The position numbers and the translations under genes are program-made. This document shows positions 51,400-59,497 of a DNA stretch of 64,000 nucleotides, in pieces (positions within the stretch are counted from its first letter, which is position 1; every line of letters begins with the position of its first letter). Location: contig NZ_WXEW01000008.1 in assembly GCF_009901565.1 (NCBI RefSeq), positions 186,001 through 250,000 on the forward strand, given 5' to 3'. The DNA comes from Herbidospora solisilvae (GTDB lineage Bacteria; Actinomycetota; Actinomycetes; Streptosporangiales; Streptosporangiaceae). Below the pieces are notes generated by a model that saw only the letters and a list, made by a program, of their open reading frames with translations, was not told where the DNA came from and did not search any database.

Positions 51400-54300
51400 T
51401 TATCCCTTGTAGCGAGGCGCCTGACGGTCACCCGGAAGGCAGAACTCGCCCGTGAAGAAGGTGCTCTCCGGCACGCAGCGCCACATGCTGGGGTTGGTGT
51501 AGCTGGGCGCGAGGCGGTCGTCGATCGCCTGCTCCAGCGCGTAGCCGCCCGCCAGCAGCTTCGCCTCGGAGAAGGCGCCGCCGATGAGGGTCACCCCGAT
51601 CGGGTTGCGGCCCGCCGAGCTGGCCTGCACGCCATACCCGGCCGGGATGGTGAGGGCGGGGTAGCCGGCGCGGTCGGCGTAACCGATCACGTTGCTGCCG
51701 CTCGGGACCAGGATCAGGTCGTACGAGCCCAGCACGGTGTCCAGGACCGCCCGGTTGGCGGCCTTGCCGTTCGCCAGGTCGGCCGTGTACTTGGCGTTCG
51801 TCGCGGGGTCGGACAGCTCGACCGCCTGGGCGGCCAGGAGCTGACCCTGCTGGTACTTCAGGCCCTCGACCGGGTTGGCGAGGTTGTAGTCGATGATGCT
51901 CTGCAGCGTCGTGCCGGGCCTGGTCTCCGCCAGGTAGGCGTTCAGGTCGCGCTTGAACTCCGTGGCGACGACGCCGTCGGTCGCGGCCGGGGTGGCGATC
52001 GAGACCTGGGTGACGGTCGCGCCGAGGCCCTGGAGCTTGGCGATCGCCTCCTGGTAGGGGGCGCTCGTGCTCGACACCACGGCGATCTTCTTGCCCGCGA
52101 GGGCGTCGGCCTTGAGGTCCTTCGTGTAGTCGACCGGGGTGGCCGGGTCGGCGATCACGTTGAGGATCGTCGCGGCGTCGCCGACGCTGCGGGTGATCGG
52201 GCCGGGGGCGTCCTGCGACTTGGCCACCGGCAGCACGCCGTCGGTGCTGACCAGGCCGACGGTCGGCTTCAGGCCCACCACGCCGGCCGCGTCGGCCGGG
52301 GCGAGGAGCTGCGCCGAGTCGGGCGAGGTCTCCATGCCGATCGTGATCGCGGCCAGACCCGAGGCGGTGGCCGCCGCGGCGCCGGCCGACGAACCCGCCG
52401 GGGTCTTGTCGGTGTCGTTCGGGAGCAGGACCTGGCCGCCGAGCGAGGAGTAGCCCTTGGGCAGGTTGGCGTCGAAGACGCCGTTCAGCTCGGTGACGTT
52501 GGTCTTGCCGAGCACGATCGCGCCCGCCGCCTTCAGCTTCGCCACGATGGCGGAGTCGTCGGCCGGCTTGGTGCCCTGGAGGGCGATCGAGCCGCCCGTG
52601 GTCGCCAGCGCCTTGGCGTCGATCGTGTCGTTGACCAGCACCGGCAGGCCCCAGAGCGGGGGACGCGCGTCGGGGCTGCGGTACTTGCCGCGCTCGTGGT
52701 CGAGCTTGCGGGCCTCCTTGATCGCGTCCACGTTGATCTCGCGCACGGCCTGGATGGCCGGGCCCTCGGCGTTGGTCAGCGCGATCCGGTCGAGGTAGGC
52801 GCGGGTGAGCTCCTCGGCCGACACCTCGTCGGCCTTCAGCTTGGCCAGCAGGCTGGTGGCCGTCTCGGTCTCCAGCGAGAACGGGAGCGCACGGGAGTCG
52901 TAGCCGGTGACCTTGAGGACGGCGTCGTAGTCGGGGTTGCAGCCGCCACGCGCGGCGAACGGCGGGGCCGGGGTCGTCTTCGCGCAGCGGTACATGCTCG
53001 GGTTGACCAGCGAGGCCGGCTGCCGGAGCTTGGTGGCCTGCTCGATGACGTAGGCGACGCCGAGGAGGTCGAACTCGTCGTAGGCGCCGCCGTGGACCGC
53101 GACGTTCTGGGCACGCCGCTGCGTCGCGGTGTAGCCCATCGGGATCGTGATCGTCGGGTAACCGGCCTGCGGGGCGCTCGGCGTGCTGCCCAGGATGGCG
53201 ATCACCGGGTCGGCCGGCTGCGCCGGGTCCGAGTTGGTGTACGTCATCATGTCGTCGATGGCCTTGTGCCAGGCGGCCTTACGGATCGCCAGGTTCGTCC
53301 GGTACAACTGCTCGTTGGCCCCACCGGGGGTGACGTCCGACTGCGAGGCGTTCAGGTGGGAGTTGTTGCCGAACTTCAGCGCCTGGTGCGCCTCGGCCTG
53401 GTTGACCTGGATCTCCTGGAGCAGCGACTTGATCGGCGCCTGCGGGCCGAGCCGCTCGTAGTAGGAGTTGATGCTCTTGTGCTGCTCGTAGCCGCTGGGC
53501 AGCGCGGGCAACGAGGGGACCGTCGCCGTCGGACGGGGCACCATGATCGCGCCGGCGGCCACGAGGGCGTCGTACGCGATCTTGAGCGGGCTGCCCTCGG
53601 TGAGGTTGCCGTTGTAACCGATCTTCTTACCGGCCACGAAGTTCGGGTCGAGGGCCTTCATGTAGTCGGGCAGCGTGGCGGGGAGCGCCGGGATGATGCC
53701 CTTCGCGATGTAGTCGTCGCCGAACATGGCCTTGTACCCGGCGTCGGCCACCGGGTCGGGCCCGGCGATCGAGGCCAGCGTGAGCGCGGCGTCGGAGACG
53801 GTGCGGACCATCGGCCCGGCGATGTCCTGCGAGGCCGAGATGGGCGCGATGCCGTACCCGGGCACCAGGCCCACGGTCGGCCGCAGCCCCACGAGCGACT
53901 GCGCGTTGGACGGCGAGATGATCGACCCGGACGTCTCGGTGCCGATCCCGAGCGTCGAGAGCGCGGCGGCCATGGCCGCGCCCGTGCCCGACGACGACCC
54001 GGAGGGGTTCTGGTCGGCGTCGATGCCGTTGAGGACCTGGCCGCCGTAGTTGCCGAAGCCGGAGGGCTGGTTGCCGAAGCTGTTGGCGTACTCAGACAGC
54101 CCCACCTTGCCGAGGATCACGACACCGCGTTCCTTCAGCTTCTTGGTGATCCCGGCGTCGGTGGCCGGGAACGACTGCCGCAACGACCAGTTGTTCGCCG
54201 TCGTGGCCATGCCCTCGACGTCGATCAGGTCCTTGAGCAGGATCGGCAGGCCCATGGCCGGGCCGAGCGACTTGCCCTTCTTGCGCAGGCGGTCGTACGC

Positions 54301-54558
54301 CTCCGCTTCCTTTAACGCGTTCGGGTTGAGGTCGGTGACCGCGTTCAGCGCCGGCCCGCGCTTGTTGAGCGCGGTGATCCGGTCGATGTACGCCTTGGTC
54401 AGCTCGACGGAGGTGAGCTTGCCGGCGGCCATGAGGGAGATGGCCTCGGCACCGGTCAGCGTTTCGAGGTCGAGTTCGACCTTGGCGGCTGCCGGTTGTG
54501 CGTGGAGTGTGACGAGGGTGAGGGAGAGAGAAGTGAGGGAGATCAGGACTTTGCGCAC
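51400..54558 (-). CDS. Secreted tandem amidase-signature protein with degenerate second domain
   Basis: About 1052 residues from GTG 54558 (GGAG 6 nt upstream; the frame extends to 54606). The signal peptide is MRKVLISLTSLSLTLVTLHAQPAAA. Domain 1 (about 30-525) has a complete Ser-cisSer-Lys triad: LLKDLID (lysine 109), GSSSG (187-191) and ETSGSI (serine 212). Domain 2 (about 555-1010) is homologous but reads LVNDTID, so asparagine 643 replaces the lysine, and ETSPDSAQ in place of ETSGSI. Both domains end with a matching cysteine segment (NPSMYRC and NPSMWRC). Amidase-signature enzymes hydrolyse amides. Here only the first half should be active; the second may be structural or substrate-binding. 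Confidence 0.9.
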   Translation of the reverse strand: MRKVLISLTSLSLTLVTLHAQPAAAKVELDLETLTGAEAISLMAAGKLTSVELTKAYIDRITALNKRGPALNAVTDLNPNALKEAEAYDRLRKKGKSLGPAMGLPILLKDLIDVEGMATTANNWSLRQSFPATDAGITKKLKERGVVILGKVGLSEYANSFGNQPSGFGNYGGQVLNGIDADQNPSGSSSGTGAAMAAALSTLGIGTETSGSIISPSNAQSLVGLRPTVGLVPGYGIAPISASQDIAGPMVRTVSDAALTLASIAGPDPVADAGYKAMFGDDYIAKGIIPALPATLPDYMKALDPNFVAGKKIGYNGNLTEGSPLKIAYDALVAAGAIMVPRPTATVPSLPALPSGYEQHKSINSYYERLGPQAPIKSLLQEIQVNQAEAHQALKFGNNSHLNASQSDVTPGGANEQLYRTNLAIRKAAWHKAIDDMMTYTNSDPAQPADPVIAILGSTPSAPQAGYPTITIPMGYTATQRRAQNVAVHGGAYDEFDLLGVAYVIEQATKLRQPASLVNPSMYRCAKTTPAPPFAARGGCNPDYDAVLKVTGYDSRALPFSLETETATSLLAKLKADEVSAEELTRAYLDRIALTNAEGPAIQAVREINVDAIKEARKLDHERGKYRSPDARPPLWGLPVLVNDTIDAKALATTGGSIALQGTKPADDSAIVAKLKAAGAIVLGKTNVTELNGVFDANLPKGYSSLGGQVLLPNDTDKTPAGSSAGAAAATASGLAAITIGMETSPDSAQLLAPADAAGVVGLKPTVGLVSTDGVLPVAKSQDAPGPITRSVGDAATILNVIADPATPVDYTKDLKADALAGKKIAVVSSTSAPYQEAIAKLQGLGATVTQVSIATPAATDGVVATEFKRDLNAYLAETRPGTTLQSIIDYNLANPVEGLKYQQGQLLAAQAVELSDPATNAKYTADLANGKAANRAVLDTVLGSYDLILVPSGSNVIGYADRAGYPALTIPAGYGVQASSAGRNPIGVTLIGGAFSEAKLLAGGYALEQAIDDRLAPSYTNPSMWRCVPESTFFTGEFCLPGDRQAPRYKG

Positions 54559-54716
54559 CACGTGCTCCTTGAGGAACCCGGTAATGCGGTGGACGCTATA
54601 GATCATCCGTTACGGTGATATGTCATATATGTTCCCTGGGCGAAACCGGACGTACCGACCGGTTTAACGGACGTCCGAGAATCTGGAACCTTCCAGCGCG
54701 CTTAGGGTGAACGACC

Positions 54717-55295
54717 ATGGATGACCAGCAGCAACGCCGTTCGATCACGACGATCTCGACCCGGGAGGTCTACCGGAACCCGTGGATGAGCGTCCGTGAG
54801 GACGAGATCGTCCATCCCGACGGCACCCCCGGCATCTACGGCTACATCCAGCGGGCCGACTTCGTGCTGGTCATCCCCGAGGAGAACGACGGTTTCCACC
54901 TCGTCGAGGAATACCGCTACCCCATCCGCCGCCGGTCCTGGAGTTTCCCGCAGGGCTCGGCGAAGGCCCCCACGCGCCAGGACGAGGCCCGGACCGAACT
55001 CGCGGAGGAGACCGGGCTCCGGGCCGATGACATGCGGTTCCTGGGGCGGCTCGACAACTCCCACGGCCTGAGCGACCAGTCGATGCACGTCTTCGTCGCG
55101 ACGGGCCTCACCGCCGGCGAGACCGCGCGTGAGCCGACCGAGCAGGACATGCGGCAGACGTGGGTGTCACGCGCGGAATTCGAGCAGATGATCCTGCGCG
55201 GCGAGGTCACCGACGCGTCCTCCGTCGCGGCCTACGGCCTCTACCGCCTGAAAACGGGTTCCGAGCCTGAGAAACCCTCCCAGCTGGGAAATTGA
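54717..55295 (+). CDS. NUDIX hydrolase, ADP-ribose pyrophosphatase-like
   Basis: The 192-residue protein has the layout of ADP-sugar pyrophosphatases: REVYRNPWMSVREDEI, HLVEEYRYPIRRRSWSFPQG, and a Nudix box GSAKAPTRQDEARTELAEETGL in which the first glutamate (Gx5E) is a threonine but the REU-EE core is kept. It probably hydrolyses a nucleoside diphosphate derivative. The downstream toxin-antitoxin operator overlaps its last codons. The 110 bp upstream (54607-54716) show no clear promoter hexamers. Confidence 0.9.
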   Translation: MDDQQQRRSITTISTREVYRNPWMSVREDEIVHPDGTPGIYGYIQRADFVLVIPEENDGFHLVEEYRYPIRRRSWSFPQGSAKAPTRQDEARTELAEETGLRADDMRFLGRLDNSHGLSDQSMHVFVATGLTAGETAREPTEQDMRQTWVSRAEFEQMILRGEVTDASSVAAYGLYRLKTGSEPEKPSQLGN

Positions 55296-55308
55296 GCGGA
55301 GTTACACT
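55278..55308 (+). promoter_or_regulatory. Operator-promoter of the toxin-antitoxin pair
   Basis: TCCCAGCTGGGA (55278-55289) is a perfect 12-bp palindrome in the -35 region. TACACT (55303-55308) is a good -10 hexamer 6 nt before ATG 55315, so the mRNA is probably leaderless. The palindrome is where antitoxin-toxin complexes usually autoregulate. Confidence 0.6.
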
Positions 55309-55314
55309 GACGGC

Positions 55315-55551
55315 ATGAGTGCCGATCCTGCCTACGAAGAGCTGCACCACCTGGTCGACAGGCTCTCGCCTGGCCAGGCCAGCCGCGTGCTGCGGCTGGT
55401 GCGGGATGAGCTTGCCGAATCTGCGACCGCGGGTCCGGTCGCCGACAGCCCGCAGAGAGAGGTGTCGTTCATCGGCATCGGCGAGGGCGATGAGGATCTT
55501 TCGGAACGGGTGGAAGAGATCCTCGCGGAGCGGTTCAATCGCTCAATGTGA
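55315..55551 (+). CDS. VapB-like antitoxin candidate
   Basis: A 78-residue acidic protein (AYEELHHLVDRLSPGQASRVLRLV, then a disordered acidic stretch and EEILAERFNRSM). It does not show a clear ribbon-helix-helix or AbrB fold, but position and size fit an antitoxin: its stop overlaps the GTG of the PIN-domain gene. The helical N-terminus resembles small antitoxins paired with PIN proteins in actinomycetes. Identity rests mainly on context. Confidence 0.7.
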   Translation: MSADPAYEELHHLVDRLSPGQASRVLRLVRDELAESATAGPVADSPQREVSFIGIGEGDEDLSERVEEILAERFNRSM

Positions 55552-55973
55552 CTATAACGCTACTGGATACCGGCCCGTTGGTCGCCGGAGCCAATCGCAA
55601 GGACAAACACCACGCCTCCTGTGCCCGTCTGCTGCGGAACCTGGTCGGGCGCGTGCTGGTTCCCACGACGGTGCTGGCGGAAGCAGGGTGGATCCTCAAC
55701 GGCAGACTGGGTCCAGAGGTGCACGCCAGCTTCTTGGAGTCGGTCGAGCAGAGCTTCGAATTGGTGGAGCTCTTTCCGGTTGATCTGCGACGGATGGCCG
55801 ACCTGATCCGTCAATACAAAAGCGCTGACCTCGACACGGTGGATGTCTCGGTAATGGCCATCGCGGAACGGTTGGGTGTCAGGCAGATAGCCACCTTGGA
55901 TCGGCGGGATTTCGGGCTGGTGCGGCCCTGTCACATTCCCGCATTCGACCTGTTGCCGGAGACGCTCCCCTAG
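55548..55973 (+). CDS. PIN-domain ribonuclease, VapC-like toxin
   Basis: A 141-residue PIN-domain protein with the acidic residues expected for Mg-dependent RNase activity: LLDTGPLVA (aspartate 7), TTVLAEAGWIL (glutamate about 45), DTVDVSVMAIAERLG and IATLDRRDFGLV (C-terminal aspartates). PIN toxins cleave tRNA or rRNA and are neutralised by the antitoxin encoded just upstream. The GTG start overlaps the antitoxin stop (GTGA). It overlaps the convergent acyl-CoA synthetase gene by 4 bp. Confidence 0.9.
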   Translation: MTITLLDTGPLVAGANRKDKHHASCARLLRNLVGRVLVPTTVLAEAGWILNGRLGPEVHASFLESVEQSFELVELFPVDLRRMADLIRQYKSADLDTVDVSVMAIAERLGVRQIATLDRRDFGLVRPCHIPAFDLLPETLP

Positions 55974-57817
55974 GAAACATCCGGCCGCAGCACCGCGCGC
56001 AGGTTCTCCAGCACCGACGGATCCTCGATCGTCGACGGCACCGGTTCCTCGCGGCCGTCCGCGAGGGCGCGCATCGAGCGGCGGAGGATCTTGCCCGACC
56101 GGGTCTTCGGCAGAGCCGGCACGATCGCCACGTCGCGGAAGGCCGCCACCGGGCCGATCTCGCGGCGGACCGCGTGGACCAGGTCGTCGACGAGCCGGGC
56201 CGGCGGGATGTCGGCGCCCGCCTTGAGCACCACCAGCCCCAGCGGGACCTGGCCCTTGAGCTGGTCGGCCACGCCGATGACGGCGCATTCGGCCACAGCC
56301 GGGTGGGCGGCGAGCACGGTCTCCATGGTGCCGGTCGACAACCGGTGGCCGGCGACGTTGATCACGTCGTCGGTGCGGCCCATGACGTACAGATAGCCGT
56401 CGTCGTCGAGGAAACCGCCGTCGCCCGTCAGGTAGTGGCCCGGGTAGCGGGTCAGGTATTCGCGGATGTAGCGCTCGTCGTCGTGCCACAACGTCGGCAG
56501 CGATCCCGGTGGCAGGGGGAGTTTGAGGGTGATCGCGCCGTCGTCCTGGATGCGGACGTCCCAGCCGGGCAGCGGCACCGTCGCCGAGCCCGGTTTGGTC
56601 GGCAGGGACTCCAGGCCGCGGGGGTTGGCCGCGATCGGCCAGCCCGTCTCGGTCTGCCACCAGTGGTCGACGACCGGCACGCCCAGGCGCTCGCCGGCCC
56701 ACTGGTAGGTGTCGGGGTCGAGGCGTTCCCCGGCCAGGTAGAGGGCGCGGAAGGTCTTCAGGTCGCCGATCAGCGTGCCGTCGGGATCGACGCGTTTGAT
56801 CGCCCGCAGCGCGGTGGGCGCGGTGAACAGGGTGACCACGCCGTGTTCGGCGACGACCCGCCAGAACGCCCCGGCGTCGGGGGTGCCGACGGGCTTGCCC
56901 TCGTACAGGACGGTTGTGGCGCCGATGAGGAGGGGGGCGTACACGATGTAGCTGTGCCCGACCACCCAGCCCACGTCGGAGGCGGTCCACCAGACCTCGC
57001 CCGGCGCGACGTCGTAGACGTTCAGCATCGACCAGGCCAGCGCGACCGCGTGGCCGCCGGTGTCCCGGACGATGCCCTTCGGCCGGCCGGTCGTGCCCGA
57101 CGTGTAGAGGATGTAGAGCGGGTCGGTCGCCTTCATCGGCACCGGATCGGCCGGTGACGCGGTCGAGATCAGCTCGAACCAGTCGACGTCGCGCTCGTCC
57201 ATGCGGGCGACCCCCTGGTCGCGCTGGAGCATGACGATGACGTCGGGCCGGTGCCGGGACAGTTCGAGGGCCTGGTCGATGATCGGGCGATATTCGACGG
57301 TACGGTTCGGCTCAAGACCACACGAGGCGGCCACGATGGCCTTGGGGGCGGCGTCGTCGATGCGGGCGGCCAGCTCCCGCGGCGCGAACCCGCCGAACAC
57401 CACCGAGTGCACCGCCCCGATCCGCGCGCAGGCCAGCATCGCGATCACGGCCTCGGGCACCATCGGCATGTAGATCACGACCCGGTCGCCCACCCCCACC
57501 CCGAGCGACCGCAGGCCACCCGCGAACCGGGCGACCTGGTCGGTGAGCTGCTCGTAGGTGAACCGCCTGACCTCCCCGGTCATCGCGCTGTCCCAGATGA
57601 GCGCGGTCTGCCCGCCCCGCCCGCCGGAGACGTGCCGGTCGAGGCAGTTGTAGGCCGTGTTCAGCTCCCCGTCGGGAAACCACCGGTAGAGCGGGGCGGC
57701 CGAGTCGTCGAGCGCCCGGGAGGGCGGCACGACCCAGTCGACCGCGCGGGCGGCCTCCAGCCAGAACGTCTCCGGATCGGCCAGGCTGTGCCGGTACACG
57801 TCTCGATAGTCGGCCAT
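55970..57817 (-). CDS. prpE: Propionyl-CoA synthetase-like acyl-CoA ligase
   Basis: The 615-residue adenylate-forming enzyme starts at ATG 57817. Motifs are YILYTSGTTGRPKGIVRDTGGH (P-loop A3; quoted in part), WWTASDVGWVVGHSYIVYAPLL, VDHWWQTETGWPI (A5), YLTGDGGFLDDDGYLYVMGRTDDVINVAGHRLSTG (partial quotes) and the acetylatable lysine in LPKTRSGKILRR. The WWQTETG and overall sequence favour propionyl-CoA over acetyl-CoA synthetase. It activates propionate for methylcitrate or methylmalonyl pathways. A leaderless-type promoter precedes it. Confidence 0.87.
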   Translation of the reverse strand: MADYRDVYRHSLADPETFWLEAARAVDWVVPPSRALDDSAAPLYRWFPDGELNTAYNCLDRHVSGGRGGQTALIWDSAMTGEVRRFTYEQLTDQVARFAGGLRSLGVGVGDRVVIYMPMVPEAVIAMLACARIGAVHSVVFGGFAPRELAARIDDAAPKAIVAASCGLEPNRTVEYRPIIDQALELSRHRPDVIVMLQRDQGVARMDERDVDWFELISTASPADPVPMKATDPLYILYTSGTTGRPKGIVRDTGGHAVALAWSMLNVYDVAPGEVWWTASDVGWVVGHSYIVYAPLLIGATTVLYEGKPVGTPDAGAFWRVVAEHGVVTLFTAPTALRAIKRVDPDGTLIGDLKTFRALYLAGERLDPDTYQWAGERLGVPVVDHWWQTETGWPIAANPRGLESLPTKPGSATVPLPGWDVRIQDDGAITLKLPLPPGSLPTLWHDDERYIREYLTRYPGHYLTGDGGFLDDDGYLYVMGRTDDVINVAGHRLSTGTMETVLAAHPAVAECAVIGVADQLKGQVPLGLVVLKAGADIPPARLVDDLVHAVRREIGPVAAFRDVAIVPALPKTRSGKILRRSMRALADGREEPVPSTIEDPSVLENLRAVLRPDVS

Positions 57818-57853
57818 GAACTTCACAGTACGCCTGCCCTATTTCCGGGTCAG
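57818..57853 (-). promoter_or_regulatory. Leaderless-type promoter of the acyl-CoA synthetase gene
   Basis: On the minus strand CTGACC (57853-57848), a 17-bp spacer and TACTGT (57830-57825) lie 7 nt before ATG 57817. TACTGT is the same -10 hexamer as in the Clp-N promoter. Confidence 0.55.
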
Positions 57854-57862
57854 GATGGACAT

Positions 57863-58618
57863 ATGAGTCTTTCTGATGCGGAACTGGCCGTCACCGCCGC
57901 CGAGGCGGGCGCCGCCGTGGTCCGCTCCCTCTACGGCAAGCCGCTGCCCCGATACGACAAGACGTCGGTCGACTTCGCCACCCAGGCCGACCTGGAAGCC
58001 GAACAGGCCATCCTGGACGTGATCAGGGAACACCGCCCCGACGACGCCTTCCTGGGCGAGGAGACCGGCCTGAGCGGGGCCTCCGACCGGACGTGGATGG
58101 TCGACCCCCTGTGCGGCACCCTGAACTTCGCCGCCCAGACCCCCTTGATCGCCGTGAACGTGGCCCTCCGGGTCGCCGGCCGGGACGTGGCCGCGGCGGC
58201 GGCCGACCCGATCAGCGGCGAGGTCTTCTGGACCGACGGTGTCCGCGCCCAGGTGGACGACCAGCCCTTGACCCCGTCCCCCGACTCCAAGCTGGTCGAC
58301 TTCAACCTCGACCCGCCCTACGGCGACCTGCTGTCGGTGATCGCGGCGCCCGGCTTCGCCGAGAGGTTCAGCCCCCGGGTGATGTCGACGTCGCTGGCGT
58401 GTTTCTGGGTGGCGGCGGGCCGCCGGGCGGCCTACCTGAGCGACGGCGACAAGCGCGACAGCGTGCACTTCGCGGCGGCACTGGCGGTGTGCCGGACGGC
58501 CGGGTGCGTGGTGACCGACCTGAAGGGGGGACCGTTCGAGACGGGGGAGGGCCTGCTGGTGGCGGCGGATCGGGAGACGCATGAGGCGCTGCTCGGGATG
58601 ATCCTCCTCGGCCGATAG
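57863..58618 (+). CDS. Inositol monophosphatase-like protein with altered metal site
   Basis: A 251-residue protein of the IMPase/FBPase/CysQ superfamily from ATG 57863 (AGGA 7 nt upstream). FLGEETGLSG carries the metal-binding glutamates (66-67), and WMVDPLCGTLNF matches the DPIDGTxNF motif, but cysteine 84 replaces the second aspartate. The C-terminal WDxAAG motif is also weak (RDSVHFAAALAV). It may be a low-activity or non-catalytic member. It is divergent from the acyl-CoA synthetase gene, with 45 bp between starts. Confidence 0.82.
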   Translation: MSLSDAELAVTAAEAGAAVVRSLYGKPLPRYDKTSVDFATQADLEAEQAILDVIREHRPDDAFLGEETGLSGASDRTWMVDPLCGTLNFAAQTPLIAVNVALRVAGRDVAAAAADPISGEVFWTDGVRAQVDDQPLTPSPDSKLVDFNLDPPYGDLLSVIAAPGFAERFSPRVMSTSLACFWVAAGRRAAYLSDGDKRDSVHFAAALAVCRTAGCVVTDLKGGPFETGEGLLVAADRETHEALLGMILLGR

Positions 58619-58689
58619 AAGCATGTCTCCGGCGGGGTCCCGATCTGCGCCGCGAACGATGAGGAGGCGGGCCCTATAACCTGCCCTTC

Positions 58690-58848
58690 ATGCGGCGATC
58701 GATCACTTCTCCTCGTCTTGTCATCGCCCTCGTCGCGATCGGGGTGGCCGTCGCGACGGGCGGTCTTCTGGTGGCGGGGTCTTCGGAGCCGGATCTCAGC
58801 GAATTCCAGATCATGCAGTATTCGGAGATCACCCGAGCTGACCGTTGA
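58690..58848 (+). CDS. Small membrane or secreted peptide, 52 residues
   Basis: ATG 58690 opens a 52-codon frame ending at TGA 58846-58848. The product has a basic N-terminus (MRRSITSPR), one hydrophobic helix (LVIALVAIGVAVATGGLLVAG) and a short acidic tail ending YSEITRADR. A TATAAC hexamer at 58675-58680 lies 9 nt upstream of the ATG, consistent with a short-leader or leaderless message. It is an isolated small gene; function unknown. Codon third positions are G/C-rich but less extreme than in neighbours. Confidence 0.5.
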   Translation: MRRSITSPRLVIALVAIGVAVATGGLLVAGSSEPDLSEFQIMQYSEITRADR

Positions 58849-58867
58849 AGGCGGCGTGGAAGTTCCG

Positions 58868-59419
58868 TCAGGGCTGAGACAGGTCGGGCAGTGCTTCGCC
58901 TTCTTGGGGTGATCGCCGTTCGGTCAGCCAGAACAGGTAGTTCCGGAGATATCCCTCCAGCTCCCCGTTGTCGATCGACGCGGCGAAATCTCGTAATGCC
59001 GGCACACGGTCGCGGTCCCAATCTTGGTCGTTCTCCGCGTACTCCTTGGCCAGCCTCTCGGCGAACGCGCGAACCTGCCCGCGTCCGGCCCACCACTCGC
59101 GCACCGACTCGGGTGTCCAATGATCGTCTCCGTCGTGGGCGTAGTCGCCGAACGGTTCTTCCTCGGCGGCGTCCAGGATCTCGGTGAGCCCGTCGCGGTC
59201 CCCCGCCTGCCGGTAGACGAACTCCTGTCCTCTGGCGTCGCACAACACATGCCGGGGCGCGACGAGCGGTCCGGCGCCGCACGTGTCGGTGTCCGCGCCG
59301 TAGAAGGGGCCGGGCACGTTCAGCGGGTTCCGCCGCTCCCATGTGCCGCGGAAACGGTCTGACAGACATATGTTGCCCGCGATGCGTTCGAGAGCCTCGG
59401 GCAGGGGGTCCCAATACAC
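58868..59419 (-). CDS. Conserved hypothetical protein
   Basis: A 183-residue acidic, tryptophan-rich cytoplasmic protein from GTG 59419. I recognise no named domain. Visible features are GPFYGADTDTCGAGPLVAP near residue 38, EFVYRQAGDRDGL near 66, and SVREWWAGRGQVRAFAERL near 105. The combination suggests a compact soluble domain of actinomycete-specific type, possibly immunity-like, but nothing proves that. It is convergent with the small peptide gene and its start lies about 80 bp from the broken CE15 gene. Confidence 0.7.
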   Translation of the reverse strand: MYWDPLPEALERIAGNICLSDRFRGTWERRNPLNVPGPFYGADTDTCGAGPLVAPRHVLCDARGQEFVYRQAGDRDGLTEILDAAEEEPFGDYAHDGDDHWTPESVREWWAGRGQVRAFAERLAKEYAENDQDWDRDRVPALRDFAASIDNGELEGYLRNYLFWLTERRSPQEGEALPDLSQP

Positions 59420-59497
59420 CAGACGATCTTAACGAAGCCGAAACTTTTCGAACCGAAGCCCGTCTGGAATCCGTGATTTCAGCTACTTTCGCCCGGT

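Noticed and set aside
51385-54315. 976-codon frame antisense to the double amidase gene
   Set aside because: It is a shadow of a supported gene with amidase signatures on the other strand.
57851-57856. CAGGAT as a -10 hexamer of the IMPase-like gene
   Set aside because: It contains AGGA at ribosome-site distance from the ATG and has no convincing -35, so it is better read as a Shine-Dalgarno site.
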